The notes beneath the pieces are model-generated. The model did not search any database and was not told the origin of the DNA. It saw only the letters and a program-made list of their open reading frames with translations. From Pseudomonadota bacterium (GTDB taxonomy: Bacteria > Pseudomonadota > Gammaproteobacteria > Xanthomonadales > Rhodanobacteraceae), in the NCBI GenBank assembly GCA_021827205.1, contig JAKAWV010000002.1, positions 60,027 to 124,026 of the forward strand: a stretch of DNA of 64,000 nt. Reading direction: 5' to 3'. The position numbers and the translations under genes were made by a program. This document shows positions 43,501 to 52,365 of the stretch, in pieces (the first letter of the stretch is position 1; each line of letters starts with the position of its first letter).

Positions 43501-45360
43501 ATGGCCGACGTCAAGCAGCGCAATGGTTTTCTCGGTTTCATCAGGGTGCTGTGGCGCGGCATCAATATCACCCGTCAGGCCATCCTCAACCTGATCTTCT
43601 TCGGCCTGCTGCTGATCATCATCCTCGCCGCCGCGCGCAGGCCGCTGCCGCTGCAGGACAAGACCGTGCTGGTGCTGCAGCCCAAGGGCCAGATCGTCGA
43701 GCAGTACAGCGTCGATCCTGCCCAGCGCGTGATCGCCAAGCTGTCCGGCGCGCCCATGCAGCAAGTGCAGCTGCGCGATTTGCTCATGGTGCTCAAGCAC
43801 GCCGCCAGCGACCCGCACATTAGCGCCGTGCTGCTGGATACCTCCGATCTGCAAACCGGCACCTGGACTTACGCCAGCCTGCGTCAAGTCGGCCACGCGC
43901 TGGATGAGTTCGAGACCAGCGGCAAGCCGGTGATCGCCTGGGCCAGTGGTTACGACCAGGGCCAGTACTACCTGGCCATGCACGCCAACCGCGTGCTGTT
44001 GGATCCGGCCGGCAGCGTGTTGTTCACCGGCTTCGACAGCTACCAGCCGTACTTCAAGGATCTGCTCAACAAGCTCGGCGTGAACGTGCATTTGTTCCGC
44101 GTCGGCGAATTCAAATCCGCCGCCGAGCCGTTCCTGCTCAACGGCCCTTCACCGGCCGCGCAGGAGGCCGACGGTTACTGGCTGGGTGGCTTGTGGAACC
44201 AGTGGCTGGATTCCGTGGCCAAGGCGCGCAAGCTGACCCCGGCGCAGGTCAAGAGCGATATCGACAACATGCCGCAAGGCGTGGCCGCGGCCAATGGTGA
44301 CCTGGCCAAAATGGCGCTGCGGGAGCACTTCGTCGATGGCCTGGCCACGCGCGCGCAAGTCGTCGCCGAGTTGCGCAAGTTGAGCGCGCCGGAAAAAGAC
44401 GGCTACGGTTTCCGCGGCGTCGGCTTCAATGATTATCTGGCGCGCATCCAGCGCGCTGCGCCGAAGCTCGACAACCGTCCCGAGATCGCGGTGGTGGTGG
44501 CCGAGGGCGACATCATCAGCGGCCCGCAGAAACCCGGCAGCATCGGCGGCACCGAAACCGCGCGCCTGATCCGCGAGGCGCGCGAGAACAAACACGTCAA
44601 GGCCATCGTGCTGCGCGTCGACTCGCCCGGCGGGGCGGTGTATCCGGCCGAACTGATCCGCCGCGAGGTGCAACTGGCGCGCGCCGCCGGCAAGCCGGTG
44701 GTGGCATCGATGGGCAACGTCGCCGCCAGCGGCGGTTACTGGATCTCGATGGACGCCAACCAGATCGTCGCCGAGCCGGACACCATCACCGGCTCGATCG
44801 GCATCTTCGGGCTGTACTACAACATCCCCGACACGCTGGCCAAGATCGGCATCCACACCGGCGGCGTGGCCACCACGCCGTGGGCCGGCGCGTTCGACAT
44901 CACCCGCCCGCTCGATCCCAAGCTGGGCGCGACCATCCAGCAGATCATAGACAACGGCTACATGCAGTTCGTCGGCGGCGTGGCCAAGGCGCGCGGCAAG
45001 ACCTTCGAGCAGATCAACGCCATCGCCCAGGGGCGCGTGTGGACCGGACGCCAGGCCTACGCGCGCGGACTGGTGGACAAGCTCGGCGGCATCGACACCG
45101 CCATCGCGCTGGCCGCGCAGGACGCCAAGCTGGGCAAGGATTACCGCGTGCACTACATCGGCGAGCCGATGAGCCCGTTCGAGCGTGTGCTGATGGGCTT
45201 CGGCGACAGCGCATTGGCCTCGATCGCCATCCACCACGGCTTCACCCTGCCGCCGTGGCTGGCCAGCTTCGCGCCGCGCGTCGCCGGCCCGCTGCAGATG
45301 CTGCAAAACGCGCAGCCCGGCAAGGTCAACGCCTACGCGTATTGCTTCTGCGGACGATAG
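43501..45360 (+). CDS. sppA: Signal peptide peptidase SppA (67K type)
   Basis: A 619-residue inner-membrane protease that degrades cleaved signal peptides. One N-terminal TM anchor (about 26-45) is followed by two tandem ClpP-like folds. The Ser/Lys dyad is split between them as in Escherichia coli: general base Lys205 (RVGEFKSAAEPF) in the first and nucleophile Ser410 (GNVAASGGYWISM) in the second. The Ser region is preceded by LRVDSPGGAVYPAELI. Length and layout match the long SppA form. It lies 52 bp after the MATE gene on the same strand. Confidence 0.95.
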   Translation: MADVKQRNGFLGFIRVLWRGINITRQAILNLIFFGLLLIIILAAARRPLPLQDKTVLVLQPKGQIVEQYSVDPAQRVIAKLSGAPMQQVQLRDLLMVLKHAASDPHISAVLLDTSDLQTGTWTYASLRQVGHALDEFETSGKPVIAWASGYDQGQYYLAMHANRVLLDPAGSVLFTGFDSYQPYFKDLLNKLGVNVHLFRVGEFKSAAEPFLLNGPSPAAQEADGYWLGGLWNQWLDSVAKARKLTPAQVKSDIDNMPQGVAAANGDLAKMALREHFVDGLATRAQVVAELRKLSAPEKDGYGFRGVGFNDYLARIQRAAPKLDNRPEIAVVVAEGDIISGPQKPGSIGGTETARLIREARENKHVKAIVLRVDSPGGAVYPAELIRREVQLARAAGKPVVASMGNVAASGGYWISMDANQIVAEPDTITGSIGIFGLYYNIPDTLAKIGIHTGGVATTPWAGAFDITRPLDPKLGATIQQIIDNGYMQFVGGVAKARGKTFEQINAIAQGRVWTGRQAYARGLVDKLGGIDTAIALAAQDAKLGKDYRVHYIGEPMSPFERVLMGFGDSALASIAIHHGFTLPPWLASFAPRVAGPLQMLQNAQPGKVNAYAYCFCGR

Positions 45361-45545
45361 ACCGGGACTCGGGACTCGGGACCAAGCGTTGCGGTTCAGT
45401 CCTCGTCATCCCGGACGGCGCGCGGCGCCGATCCGGGATCCAGACGCGCCTTGCATGGCGCGACGGACTGCAGCCGAGGAACCTCCGGCTCCCGATTGCC
45501 GGCTGCCTGTTACCGATTCCCCACTTCCCACTCCCCACTCCCGCC
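45361..45545. repeat. Intergenic repeats (GGGACTC units and C-rich motif)
   Basis: The spacer between sppA and a convergent lipoprotein gene begins with GGGACTCGGGACTCGGGAC (heptamer family) and ends with a C-rich CCCACTTCCCACTCCCCACT motif that recurs at about 50797-50816. No gene seen. Confidence 0.75.
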
Positions 45546-45797
45546 TCAATGCGTCTGCGCAGCGATCTGCGCGCGTTGCTTCGCGGCCTGCCGGTTGACG
45601 ATGTTCTGCACGTTGCGCGCGCGCTGCTCGTCCCTGAGCAATGGCCCCAGCGGCGTGCCGCCGAGCCCGCCATCGGCGGGCGCCACGGAACCGGTACGGG
45701 CCGTCATCGTCGCGTGCGTGGTATCGGCAGCGGGTTTGCTGCATGCGGCCAGCAGCGGCAGCAGGCAGGCAGCCAGTGGCAGGATGTGCGGGCGCAT
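45546..45797 (-). CDS. Small putative lipoprotein
   Basis: 83 residues from the ATG at 45797. The signal peptide MRPHILPLAACLLPLLAACSK carries an L-A-A-C lipobox with the modified Cys at residue 19, predicting a lipid-anchored protein of about 65 residues. The mature part is polar (RDEQRARNVQNIVNRQAAKQ) and may be helical. No family recognised. It is convergent with sppA and divergent from the SDR gene. Confidence 0.7.
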   Translation of the reverse strand: MRPHILPLAACLLPLLAACSKPAADTTHATMTARTGSVAPADGGLGGTPLGPLLRDEQRARNVQNIVNRQAAKQRAQIAAQTH

Positions 45798-45886
45798 GGA
45801 TCGATCCTCGCGGGGTTGCGCGCAGTCTCGCGCGGGCACAAAGCGCGGGCAAGCCGGCGCTACACTCGCGCACACGGGAGGTGGGC

Positions 45887-46681
45887 ATGAACGAGACCCT
45901 GGTGCGCTGGCGCCTTGATGGCAGCACGGCGCTGATCAGCGGCGCCAGTCGCGGCATCGGCTACGCCTGCGCGCGCGAGTTGGCGGCGTTGGGCGCGCGC
46001 GTGCTGATGGTGGCGCGCGATGCCGATGCGCTGGAAGCCGCGCGGCGCGAGTTGAGCGAGGAGTTTCCCGCCTGCGCCGCGCAGGCTTTCGCCGCCGATG
46101 TCGGCAGCGCCGAGGCGCGCCTCGAATTGTTCGACTGGATCGCCGATTTGAACGCCGATGCCGGCGCCGAGCTTTCCATCGTGGTCAACAACGTCGGCGC
46201 CAACCAGACGCGCGCCGCGCTCGACTACGAACTCGACGAGGTCGAGGCGCTGCTGCGCACCAACCTGCTCAGCGCGTTCCATCTGTGCCAGCTCGCGCAT
46301 CCGCACCTGGCCGCGCACGGCGCCGGCGCCATCGTCAACGTCGGCTCGGTATCGGGTATCACGCATGTGCGCAGCGGCGCGCCCTACGGCATGAGCAAGG
46401 CCGCGCTGCACCAACTCACGCGCAATCTCGCCTGTGAATGGGCCGAGGATGGCATCCGCGTGAATGCCGTGGCGCCGTGGTACATCCGCACGCGCCGCAC
46501 CGAAACCGCGCTGGCCGACCAGGAATATCTCGACGAGGTGCTGGCGCGCACGCCCATGCAGCGCATCGGCGAGCCGCACGAGGTCGCCGCGGCGGTGACG
46601 TTCCTGTGCCTGCCCGCGGCCGGCTACATCAGTGGCGAGTGCATCGCCGTGGATGGCGGTTTTCTGCGTTATGGGTTCTGA
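45887..46681 (+). CDS. Short-chain dehydrogenase/reductase (tropinone-reductase-like)
   Basis: A 264-residue classical SDR. The cofactor motif is ALISGASRGIGYACAREL (TGxxxGIG with S for T); NNVGAN, the catalytic Ser in NVGSVSGITHV and the YGMSKAALHQL (YxxxK) dyad follow. The C-terminus ISGECIAVDGGFLRYGF is typical. The ATG at 45887 follows GGGAGGTGG, a strong ribosome-binding site. Tropinone-reductase-like SDRs are a broad group and the substrate is not predictable. Confidence 0.9.
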   Translation: MNETLVRWRLDGSTALISGASRGIGYACARELAALGARVLMVARDADALEAARRELSEEFPACAAQAFAADVGSAEARLELFDWIADLNADAGAELSIVVNNVGANQTRAALDYELDEVEALLRTNLLSAFHLCQLAHPHLAAHGAGAIVNVGSVSGITHVRSGAPYGMSKAALHQLTRNLACEWAEDGIRVNAVAPWYIRTRRTETALADQEYLDEVLARTPMQRIGEPHEVAAAVTFLCLPAAGYISGECIAVDGGFLRYGF

Positions 46682-46764
46682 TGCGCAGGGCGCTGTCATA
46701 GTCCGCGCGAGCTGGTCGCGCGGGTCGCATCAGGTTCTGTCGCGCGCAGTGGGAAACGCGGGTC

Positions 46765-48024
46765 ATGCCTGACCAGGATACACAACCGATCAACCCCGAT
46801 ATGCACTGGCTGGAGCAACTGCCGGCCGGCGTGATCCTGATCGTCGGCGAACGCCTGCGCTACGCCAATGCCGAGGCGCTGCGCCTGATCCGCGCGGCGG
46901 CGTTGCACGAGGTGCTCGGGCGCAGCGTGCAGGATTTCATCCATCCGCTGGATCTGGCGCGGGTGCTGGCGCGCATCCGTCGCGCCGAGCGCGGCGAGGC
47001 CGGCAATCCGCCCACCGAGTTTCGCGTGTATGCCTGCGACGGCAGCTTGCGCGTGCTGGCGATGACCAGCACGCCGCTGCGCCTCGGCGATAGCTGGGCG
47101 GCGCTGGCCACGTTCATGGATCTGAGCGCGCGCGCCGAAATGGACGCGCGCCTGCGCGAAACCGACGACAACTTCCAGCGCATGATGAACACCATGCAGG
47201 ACGTGTTCTATCGCACCGACGCCGACGGCATCACCCGCTACGTGTGTCCGGCGGTGAGGAACGTGCTCGGTTACAGCGCCGAGGAAATCGTTGGCCTGCC
47301 GGCGGCGATGTTCTATCCCGATCCGGTCGAGCGCGAGCCGCTGCTGGCGGCCATCCGTCGCGACGGTTTCGTGCACGATTTTCCGGGACGCATGCGGCGC
47401 AAGGACGGGCGCATCATCGATATCGCGATCAGCACGCAAATCTTGCGCGACGAGCAGGGCAATTACGCCGGGGTGGAGGGCATCTGGCGCGACATCACCG
47501 AGCGCAAGCGCATGGAACGCGAGTTGGCGCGGCTAGCCACGCGCGACGATCTCACCGGCATCCTTAACCGTCGCGCGCTGCTCGAACACCTCGACACGGC
47601 GCTGCAGGACCTGCGTCGCGGCGGTCCGCCACTGTCGGTGCTGCTGCTGGATCTGGATCACTTCAAGCGCGTCAACGACACCTGGGGGCATGGCGCGGGC
47701 GACGCGGCGCTGTGCCAGTTCGTCGCGCTGATCCAGACGCAACTGCGCGAGATCGACCAGCTCGGCCGCCTCGGCGGCGAAGAGTTCGTGCTGGTACTGG
47801 AGCAAAGCGACCATGAATCCGCGCAGGCGGTTGCCGAACGCATTCGCCGCGTGGTGCAGGACACGCCGTTCGTGATCGATGCCGGGCACGCGGTGCAACT
47901 CACCGCGAGCCTCGGGCTGACCGCCGCGCGTGTCGCCGACCGCCGCGCCAGCGATGTGCTGGAACGCGCCGATCGCGCGCTGTATCGCGCCAAGGCCGAA
48001 GGCCGCAATCGCGTCAGCGCGTGA
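46765..48024 (+). CDS. PAS-PAS diguanylate cyclase
   Basis: 419 residues, no TM segment, so cytosolic. The two PAS domains are at about 15-125 and 135-250 (YRTDADGITRYVCPAVRNVLGYSAEE; ending WRDITERKRME). A GGDEF domain (about 258-419) has the active GGEEF loop (GRLGGEEFVLVL) and the allosteric I-site RxxD (REID) at the correct five-residue spacing, indicating a feedback-inhibited c-di-GMP synthase. An EAL domain is absent. It may respond to a ligand or redox state via PAS; no ligand residues can be assigned. Confidence 0.93.
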   Translation: MPDQDTQPINPDMHWLEQLPAGVILIVGERLRYANAEALRLIRAAALHEVLGRSVQDFIHPLDLARVLARIRRAERGEAGNPPTEFRVYACDGSLRVLAMTSTPLRLGDSWAALATFMDLSARAEMDARLRETDDNFQRMMNTMQDVFYRTDADGITRYVCPAVRNVLGYSAEEIVGLPAAMFYPDPVEREPLLAAIRRDGFVHDFPGRMRRKDGRIIDIAISTQILRDEQGNYAGVEGIWRDITERKRMERELARLATRDDLTGILNRRALLEHLDTALQDLRRGGPPLSVLLLDLDHFKRVNDTWGHGAGDAALCQFVALIQTQLREIDQLGRLGGEEFVLVLEQSDHESAQAVAERIRRVVQDTPFVIDAGHAVQLTASLGLTAARVADRRASDVLERADRALYRAKAEGRNRVSA

Positions 48025-48032
48025 ACCGGCGC

Positions 48033-48290
48033 GGGGGTGATCTGTCGCTGGCGATTCGCGCCAGCATGTCGGCACCGGCGGTGTTCACGCCGGTGGATCC
48101 GCACGGCCAATCGCTGGTCGACGGCGGCGTTTCCGACAACGTGCCGTCAATGTCGCGCGCTTCGCTCACGACCATGCGCTGTGGCGCGACGACCGCGACA
48201 CCGTGCTCGCCGATCTGCGCGGACTAACCGAGTGGGGTAGCGGCCGGGTACTGCAGGTTAGCGGCGCGCGGCGGTTTTATCGTGCGCCGC
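48033..48290 (+). pseudogene. Decayed patatin-like phospholipase fragment
   Basis: Immediately after the cyclase stop, one frame reads GDLSLAIRASMSAPAVFTPV...SLVDGGVSDNVP, the conserved patatin region (IRASMSxPxxFxPV, DGGxxxNxP). The expected VNVAR continues in a shifted frame; loss of a single G in CCGG near 48143 would explain the break. The frame then goes on with ARFAHDHALWRDDRDTVLAD, which I do not recognise. The N-terminal half, including the GxSxG nucleophile elbow, is absent. No start codon or ribosome-binding site is evident. The rest of the 384-bp gap holds nothing else. Confidence 0.65.
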
Positions 48291-48408
48291 GCGCGCTCCG
48301 CGCACGCGCGTGCCGGCACGGCAGTGTAAGGTTCGTCGCGTTCGATCGACAAATGACCTGTGCCGCTGCAGTCATGCGGCGGGATCGATCACCACTGGCG
48401 AGGTCTGT

Positions 48409-49914
48409 ATGTTGCGAACCATCCGATGGCTGTGGCTGCCGCTGCTGGCGGTGCTGTGCGTTTCCGTGGCGCTGGCGCCGAAGCGCGCGCTGGCCGGGGC
48501 GGTGCCGTTGCCGCCGGGGGCACCGTGGTTCAACGTCAGTCGGCCGCTGACGCCGAACGATCTCAAGGGTCGCGTGGTGCTGCTGGACTTCTTCACGCCC
48601 GGCTGCATCAACTGCGTGCACATGCTGCCGGATATGGCCAGGCTCGAGCGCGAATTCGGCGCGCGCCTGCTGATCCTCGGCGTCAATTCGCCCAAGTTCG
48701 TGGCCTCGCGGCGCAGCAGCAACATCGAGGGTTTCATCCAGCGCTACGACATCACCCATCCGGTGCTCACCGACAAGGGCATGACGTTGTGGAATTACTA
48801 TGGCGTGCAGGCGTGGCCGACGCTGGTGCTGCTCAATGGGCAGGGCGACGTGGTGCAGCAGTTCATCGGCGAGGGCGATTACCGCGGCATCCGCGCGGCG
48901 GTGCTGCAAACCATCGAGCAGGCGCAGCGCGCCGGCACGCTGGTGAGCACGGTGCTGCCGCTGAAGCCGCCGGTGCTGAGCCGCGCTGGCTTGCTGCAGC
49001 CAGGCAAGGTGGCGGTGGATACGCGCTACGTGGCGATCAGCGACAGCGGCCACAATCGCGTGATCCTGCTCGATCACGCCGGCAAGGTGCTGCGCGTGGT
49101 CGGCACCGGTGTACCCGGCGCGCGCGATGGCGCGGCCAGCGCGGCGCAATTCAACGGCCCGCAGGGGCTGGCTTTCGTGGGTGATGCGCTGTACGTGGCT
49201 GATACCGGCAACTCGCTGATCCGTCGCATCGCGCTGCCCAGCGGCGTGGTCAGCACCGTGGCCGGCAATGATCAGCGCGTGTTCGGCGGCAGCGGCATGC
49301 AGCCGGCGCGCAGCGTGCCGCTGAACTCGCCGTGGGGTCTCAAGGCGGTGGGCGATGTGCTGTACGTGGCCATGGCCGGCGATCACCAGGTGTGGAAATT
49401 CGATCTGGGCAGTGCGCGCATCGGCCCGTATGCCGGCACCGGCGCCGAGGGCATCGACGACGGTTCACGCGCATCGGCCAGCTTCGCGCAGAGCAGCGGT
49501 CTGGCGTATCACGACGGCACGCTGTACGTGGCCGATCCCGAAGCGTCTGCCGTGCGCGCGATCGACCTGAAAACCGGTCGCGTGCATACGCTCATCGGCA
49601 AGGGCCTGTTCGATTTCGGCTTGCGCAACGGGCATGCCGATCAGGCACTGCTGCAGCACGATCAGGGCCTGGCATGGCTGAACGGCAAGCTGTACATCGC
49701 CGACACCTTCAACAACGCCGTGCGCGTGCTCGACCTCGCCAATCATCAGGTGAGCACGCTGGCGACCGCGCTGCTGCAGCCGGGCGGGCTCGCGGTGCTC
49801 AACGCCAACACGTTGCTGGTGGCCGACACCGACGCCGATCGCGTCGTTGCCCTCAATGCCGCCAACGGCGCGTTGCATGCATGGCCGATCAGCGGATTAC
49901 CGCCGGCGCGGTAA
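48409..49914 (+). CDS. Thioredoxin-like / NHL-repeat secreted protein
   Basis: About 501 residues from the ATG at 48409. An N-terminal signal peptide (LWLPLLAVLCVSVALAP...ALA) is followed by a thioredoxin-like domain (about 30-185) whose active site reads LDFFTPGCINCVHMLPDM (CxNC rather than CGPC), with cis-Pro in VQAWPTLVLLNG. A beta-propeller of NHL repeats follows (for example GLAFVGDALYVADTGNSLIRRIAL), several blades to the end. The domain order resembles NHLRC2-type proteins. It is likely periplasmic. The function is unknown, possibly redox-linked scaffolding. Confidence 0.88.
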   Translation: MLRTIRWLWLPLLAVLCVSVALAPKRALAGAVPLPPGAPWFNVSRPLTPNDLKGRVVLLDFFTPGCINCVHMLPDMARLEREFGARLLILGVNSPKFVASRRSSNIEGFIQRYDITHPVLTDKGMTLWNYYGVQAWPTLVLLNGQGDVVQQFIGEGDYRGIRAAVLQTIEQAQRAGTLVSTVLPLKPPVLSRAGLLQPGKVAVDTRYVAISDSGHNRVILLDHAGKVLRVVGTGVPGARDGAASAAQFNGPQGLAFVGDALYVADTGNSLIRRIALPSGVVSTVAGNDQRVFGGSGMQPARSVPLNSPWGLKAVGDVLYVAMAGDHQVWKFDLGSARIGPYAGTGAEGIDDGSRASASFAQSSGLAYHDGTLYVADPEASAVRAIDLKTGRVHTLIGKGLFDFGLRNGHADQALLQHDQGLAWLNGKLYIADTFNNAVRVLDLANHQVSTLATALLQPGGLAVLNANTLLVADTDADRVVALNAANGALHAWPISGLPPAR

Positions 49915-49934
49915 TCGGCAGGCGCGTATCGCGC

Positions 49935-50567
49935 TCAGCGGCAATTCTGCAACTGCGCGCGCAGCGTGTGGGCCTCGTGTTGCAGCGGCGCGCGATCGAA
50001 CTGGAAGGTTTGCCCGATGCGCGCATCGAGCTTGTGCAGGCGTTGGCGCAAGTTGGCGCACACCGCCGCGCGCGGCAGCGGCGCGCAGCGATCCTGCACC
50101 CAAGTGTAGTAACCGCCGAACGGCGAAACCAGGTTGGTCGGCGTGCCGCTGTGCTGTGCCGGAACGCCGATGCCGCCCGGCCCGGCGGCGCGCGCCATCG
50201 GCATCTGCGAGATGCCGAGCACGGCCAGCGGCACGGCGTAGGGCTGCGGGTCGCCGATGGTGCTCAGATATGGCTTGTCGTTGGTGGCGCGGATGCAGCG
50301 GTACAGCGCCGGCAGCGGCAGCGCGGGCTTGGGCGGTGGAGGTGGAGGCGCGCTTGCTGATTGCCGCATCGGGGCCAGCGGTGGCGCCGGCACGGCCGGC
50401 GCCGGTGTCGGCAGGTTCAGGATCCGCTGGCGGCTGCGCGGCGGGCAGGGCGTGTCCTGAAACGCGAGCCGACCCCGCGCATTCACGCAGCGGTACACCT
50501 CGGTCGCGCCCACCGGCACGGCCAGCATGAGCGGCGTCAGCAGCGGCAGGAGGAGGCGAGCGCGCAT
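49935..50567 (-). CDS. DUF4124 domain secreted protein
   Basis: 210 residues: signal peptide (MRARLLLPLLTPLMLAVPVGA), then TEVYRCVNARGRLAFQDTPCPP, a clear DUF4124 module with paired cysteines. A proline-rich linker and a second Cys-containing region (ALYRCIRATNDKPYLSTIG...YTWVQDRCAPL...CANLRQRLHKL) follow. Envelope location inferred. It is convergent with the thioredoxin/NHL gene (20 bp apart). The 301-bp region upstream holds a MITE-like element and C-rich repeats. Confidence 0.8.
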   Translation of the reverse strand: MRARLLLPLLTPLMLAVPVGATEVYRCVNARGRLAFQDTPCPPRSRQRILNLPTPAPAVPAPPLAPMRQSASAPPPPPPKPALPLPALYRCIRATNDKPYLSTIGDPQPYAVPLAVLGISQMPMARAAGPGGIGVPAQHSGTPTNLVSPFGGYYTWVQDRCAPLPRAAVCANLRQRLHKLDARIGQTFQFDRAPLQHEAHTLRAQLQNCR

Positions 50568-50644
50568 GGGGCGTAGCGTAACGCCGGGCGTGGCGTGGCG
50601 TAACGTTGGGCGGTGGTTGGGAGTGGGTACGGGCTGTGCGTCTT

Positions 50645-50759
50645 GTCATACTGAGCGCAGCGAAGCATCTTTGCGCGGCACGTGAATGCGCGTCGTGGCT
50701 TGTGCGCACGCAGCGTCATCGTGACTGCCGAGATCCTTCAGCTTGCGCCTCGGGATGAC
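50645..50759. mobile_element. MITE-like element, copy 2
   Basis: 115 bp with ends GTCATACTGAG (50645-50655) and CTCGGGATGAC (50749-50759), degenerate inverted repeats matching the element at 10427. The interior reads GCGCAGCGAAGCATC as in copy 1 and ends GCCGAGATCCTTCAGC... before the right end. Confidence 0.65.
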
Positions 50760-50868
50760 AACAAGAGCATGAGCCGCGCTGCTTCCGAATCCCCACTTCC
50801 CACTCCCCACTCCCCACGCTCCCGACACTGCCGCACAATCGCGCCTCCCCATTCCCGCCGAGCCCTGC

Positions 50869-51909
50869 ATGTCCACGCCCCTGATCGACCTGTTCAGCGA
50901 TACCAAGACCAAGCCAAGCGCCGCGATGCGCGCGGTCATGGCCGCCGCCGAAGTGGGCGACGAACGCGCCGGCGAAGACCCCACCGTCACCGCGCTGGAA
51001 GCGCGCGGCGCGGCGCTGCTGGGCAAGGAAGCGGCGCTGTATCTGCCCTCCGGCACCATGTGCAACGAGATCGCGCTGGCGGTGCACTGCCGTCCCGGCG
51101 AGGCGGTGTTGTGCGAGGCCGGCGCGCATATCGTCGGCTTCGAGGCCGGCGGCGCGGCGGCGCTGGCCGGGGTGATGCTGGAGCCGATCAGCGGCACGCG
51201 CGGCATGTACAGCGCCGCGCAACTGCAGGCGCACTTGCGTGCCGACAACCTGCAGGCGCCGCTGCAGCGGCTGGTGGCGGTGGAGCAAACCAGCAACCTC
51301 GGCGGCGGCGCGATCTGGCCGCTGAGCGAACTGCGCGCTGTGGCGCAGGTCGCGCACGCGGCGGGCTTGGCCACGCACATGGACGGCGCGCGCCTGCCCA
51401 ACGCGGTCGTCGCCAGCGGCGTGCCCACGGCCGATTTCGCGCAAGGTTACGACTCGGTGTGGATCGATTTCAGCAAAGGCCTGGGCGCGCCCGGCGGCGC
51501 GTTGCTGGCCGGCAGCAAGGCCTTCGTGCGCGAGGCGCGGCGCTGGCAGTTGCGCATCGGCGGCGCCATGCGCCAGAGCGGCATCATCGCCGCGGCGTGC
51601 CTGTACGCGCTCGATCACAACCTCGCGCGCCTGGCCGAGGATCACGCGCGTGCGCAGCAGTTCGCGCAAGGCATCGCACGGATCGGCGGCTTGAGCATCG
51701 ATGTGGCCACGGTGCAAACCAACCTGGTCTATTTCGAGATCAACGCGCCCGGCTGGGATGCGCAAAAACTGGCCGCCGCCACGCTGGCGCAGGGCGTGCG
51801 TCTGTGCCCGATGGGCCTGCGCCGGATGCGCGCGGTCACGCATCTGGACGTGGACGACGCCGGCATCGCGCGCGCGCTGGAGGTGATCGCGGCGGCGCTG
51901 CGCGGCTGA
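50869..51909 (+). CDS. ltaE: Low-specificity L-threonine aldolase
   Basis: A 346-residue fold-type I PLP enzyme that cleaves L-threonine and L-allo-threonine to glycine and acetaldehyde. Landmarks are LIDLFSDTKTKPSAAMRAVMAAAEVGDERAGEDPTVTALE near the start, LYLPSGTMCNEIAL, HMDGARLPNAVVA, and the PLP lysine in SVWIDFSKGLGAPGGALL. It appears monocistronic. It adds to the amino-acid catabolic capacity of the window (IlvE, KynA, SdaA, arginase). Confidence 0.95.
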   Translation: MSTPLIDLFSDTKTKPSAAMRAVMAAAEVGDERAGEDPTVTALEARGAALLGKEAALYLPSGTMCNEIALAVHCRPGEAVLCEAGAHIVGFEAGGAAALAGVMLEPISGTRGMYSAAQLQAHLRADNLQAPLQRLVAVEQTSNLGGGAIWPLSELRAVAQVAHAAGLATHMDGARLPNAVVASGVPTADFAQGYDSVWIDFSKGLGAPGGALLAGSKAFVREARRWQLRIGGAMRQSGIIAAACLYALDHNLARLAEDHARAQQFAQGIARIGGLSIDVATVQTNLVYFEINAPGWDAQKLAAATLAQGVRLCPMGLRRMRAVTHLDVDDAGIARALEVIAAALRG

Positions 51910-52040
51910 TTCACCCCTAGTGAGACAGGGCGTTGATGATCTGCCGTGGGCGGAGCATGCGCTGGCGAACACCCGAGCGCTGTGCGCGAGAGCCGGGACG
52001 GAGTGGCCGCAGTATCGGGTGAGGGATCGCCCTTGCGTGG

Positions 52041-52149
52041 CGCATCGTGAGCGCAACGCAGAATCCTGACGCATCGATGGGCTTCGCGGCTTGCGTGCGC
52101 GGCGCGGCGACGCAGGCCGAGATGATTCGGCTTGCAGCCTCGACATGAC
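52041..52149. mobile_element. MITE-like element, copy 3 (degenerate)
   Basis: About 109 bp related to copies 1 and 2: left part CATCGTGAGCGCAACGCAGAATCC, right end GCCTCGACATGAC. A further GGTCGCTGAGCAACGCGAAGGATC motif just after it may be a truncated fourth copy. The 456-bp gap (51910-52365) otherwise contains only repeat-like sequence. Confidence 0.55.
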
Positions 52150-52365
52150 GAAAAACCCGTGGTCGCTGAGCAACGCGAAGGATCTCGGCGTCGATCGCGC
52201 CCGCCCACCCGTCCGCTCGCGTGTGCGCTGTGCGCGCATGCAACGCCGGGATGCCGCGGGCGCGCCGCGGTGTGCATCAGCTCCGCGCGCGACGGCTTCG
52301 ATCAGCCCGCGCGTTGCGCGTGGGCTGCACTATGCTCGCGCAAGGCGCCGAGGAGGCGAGCCGAC

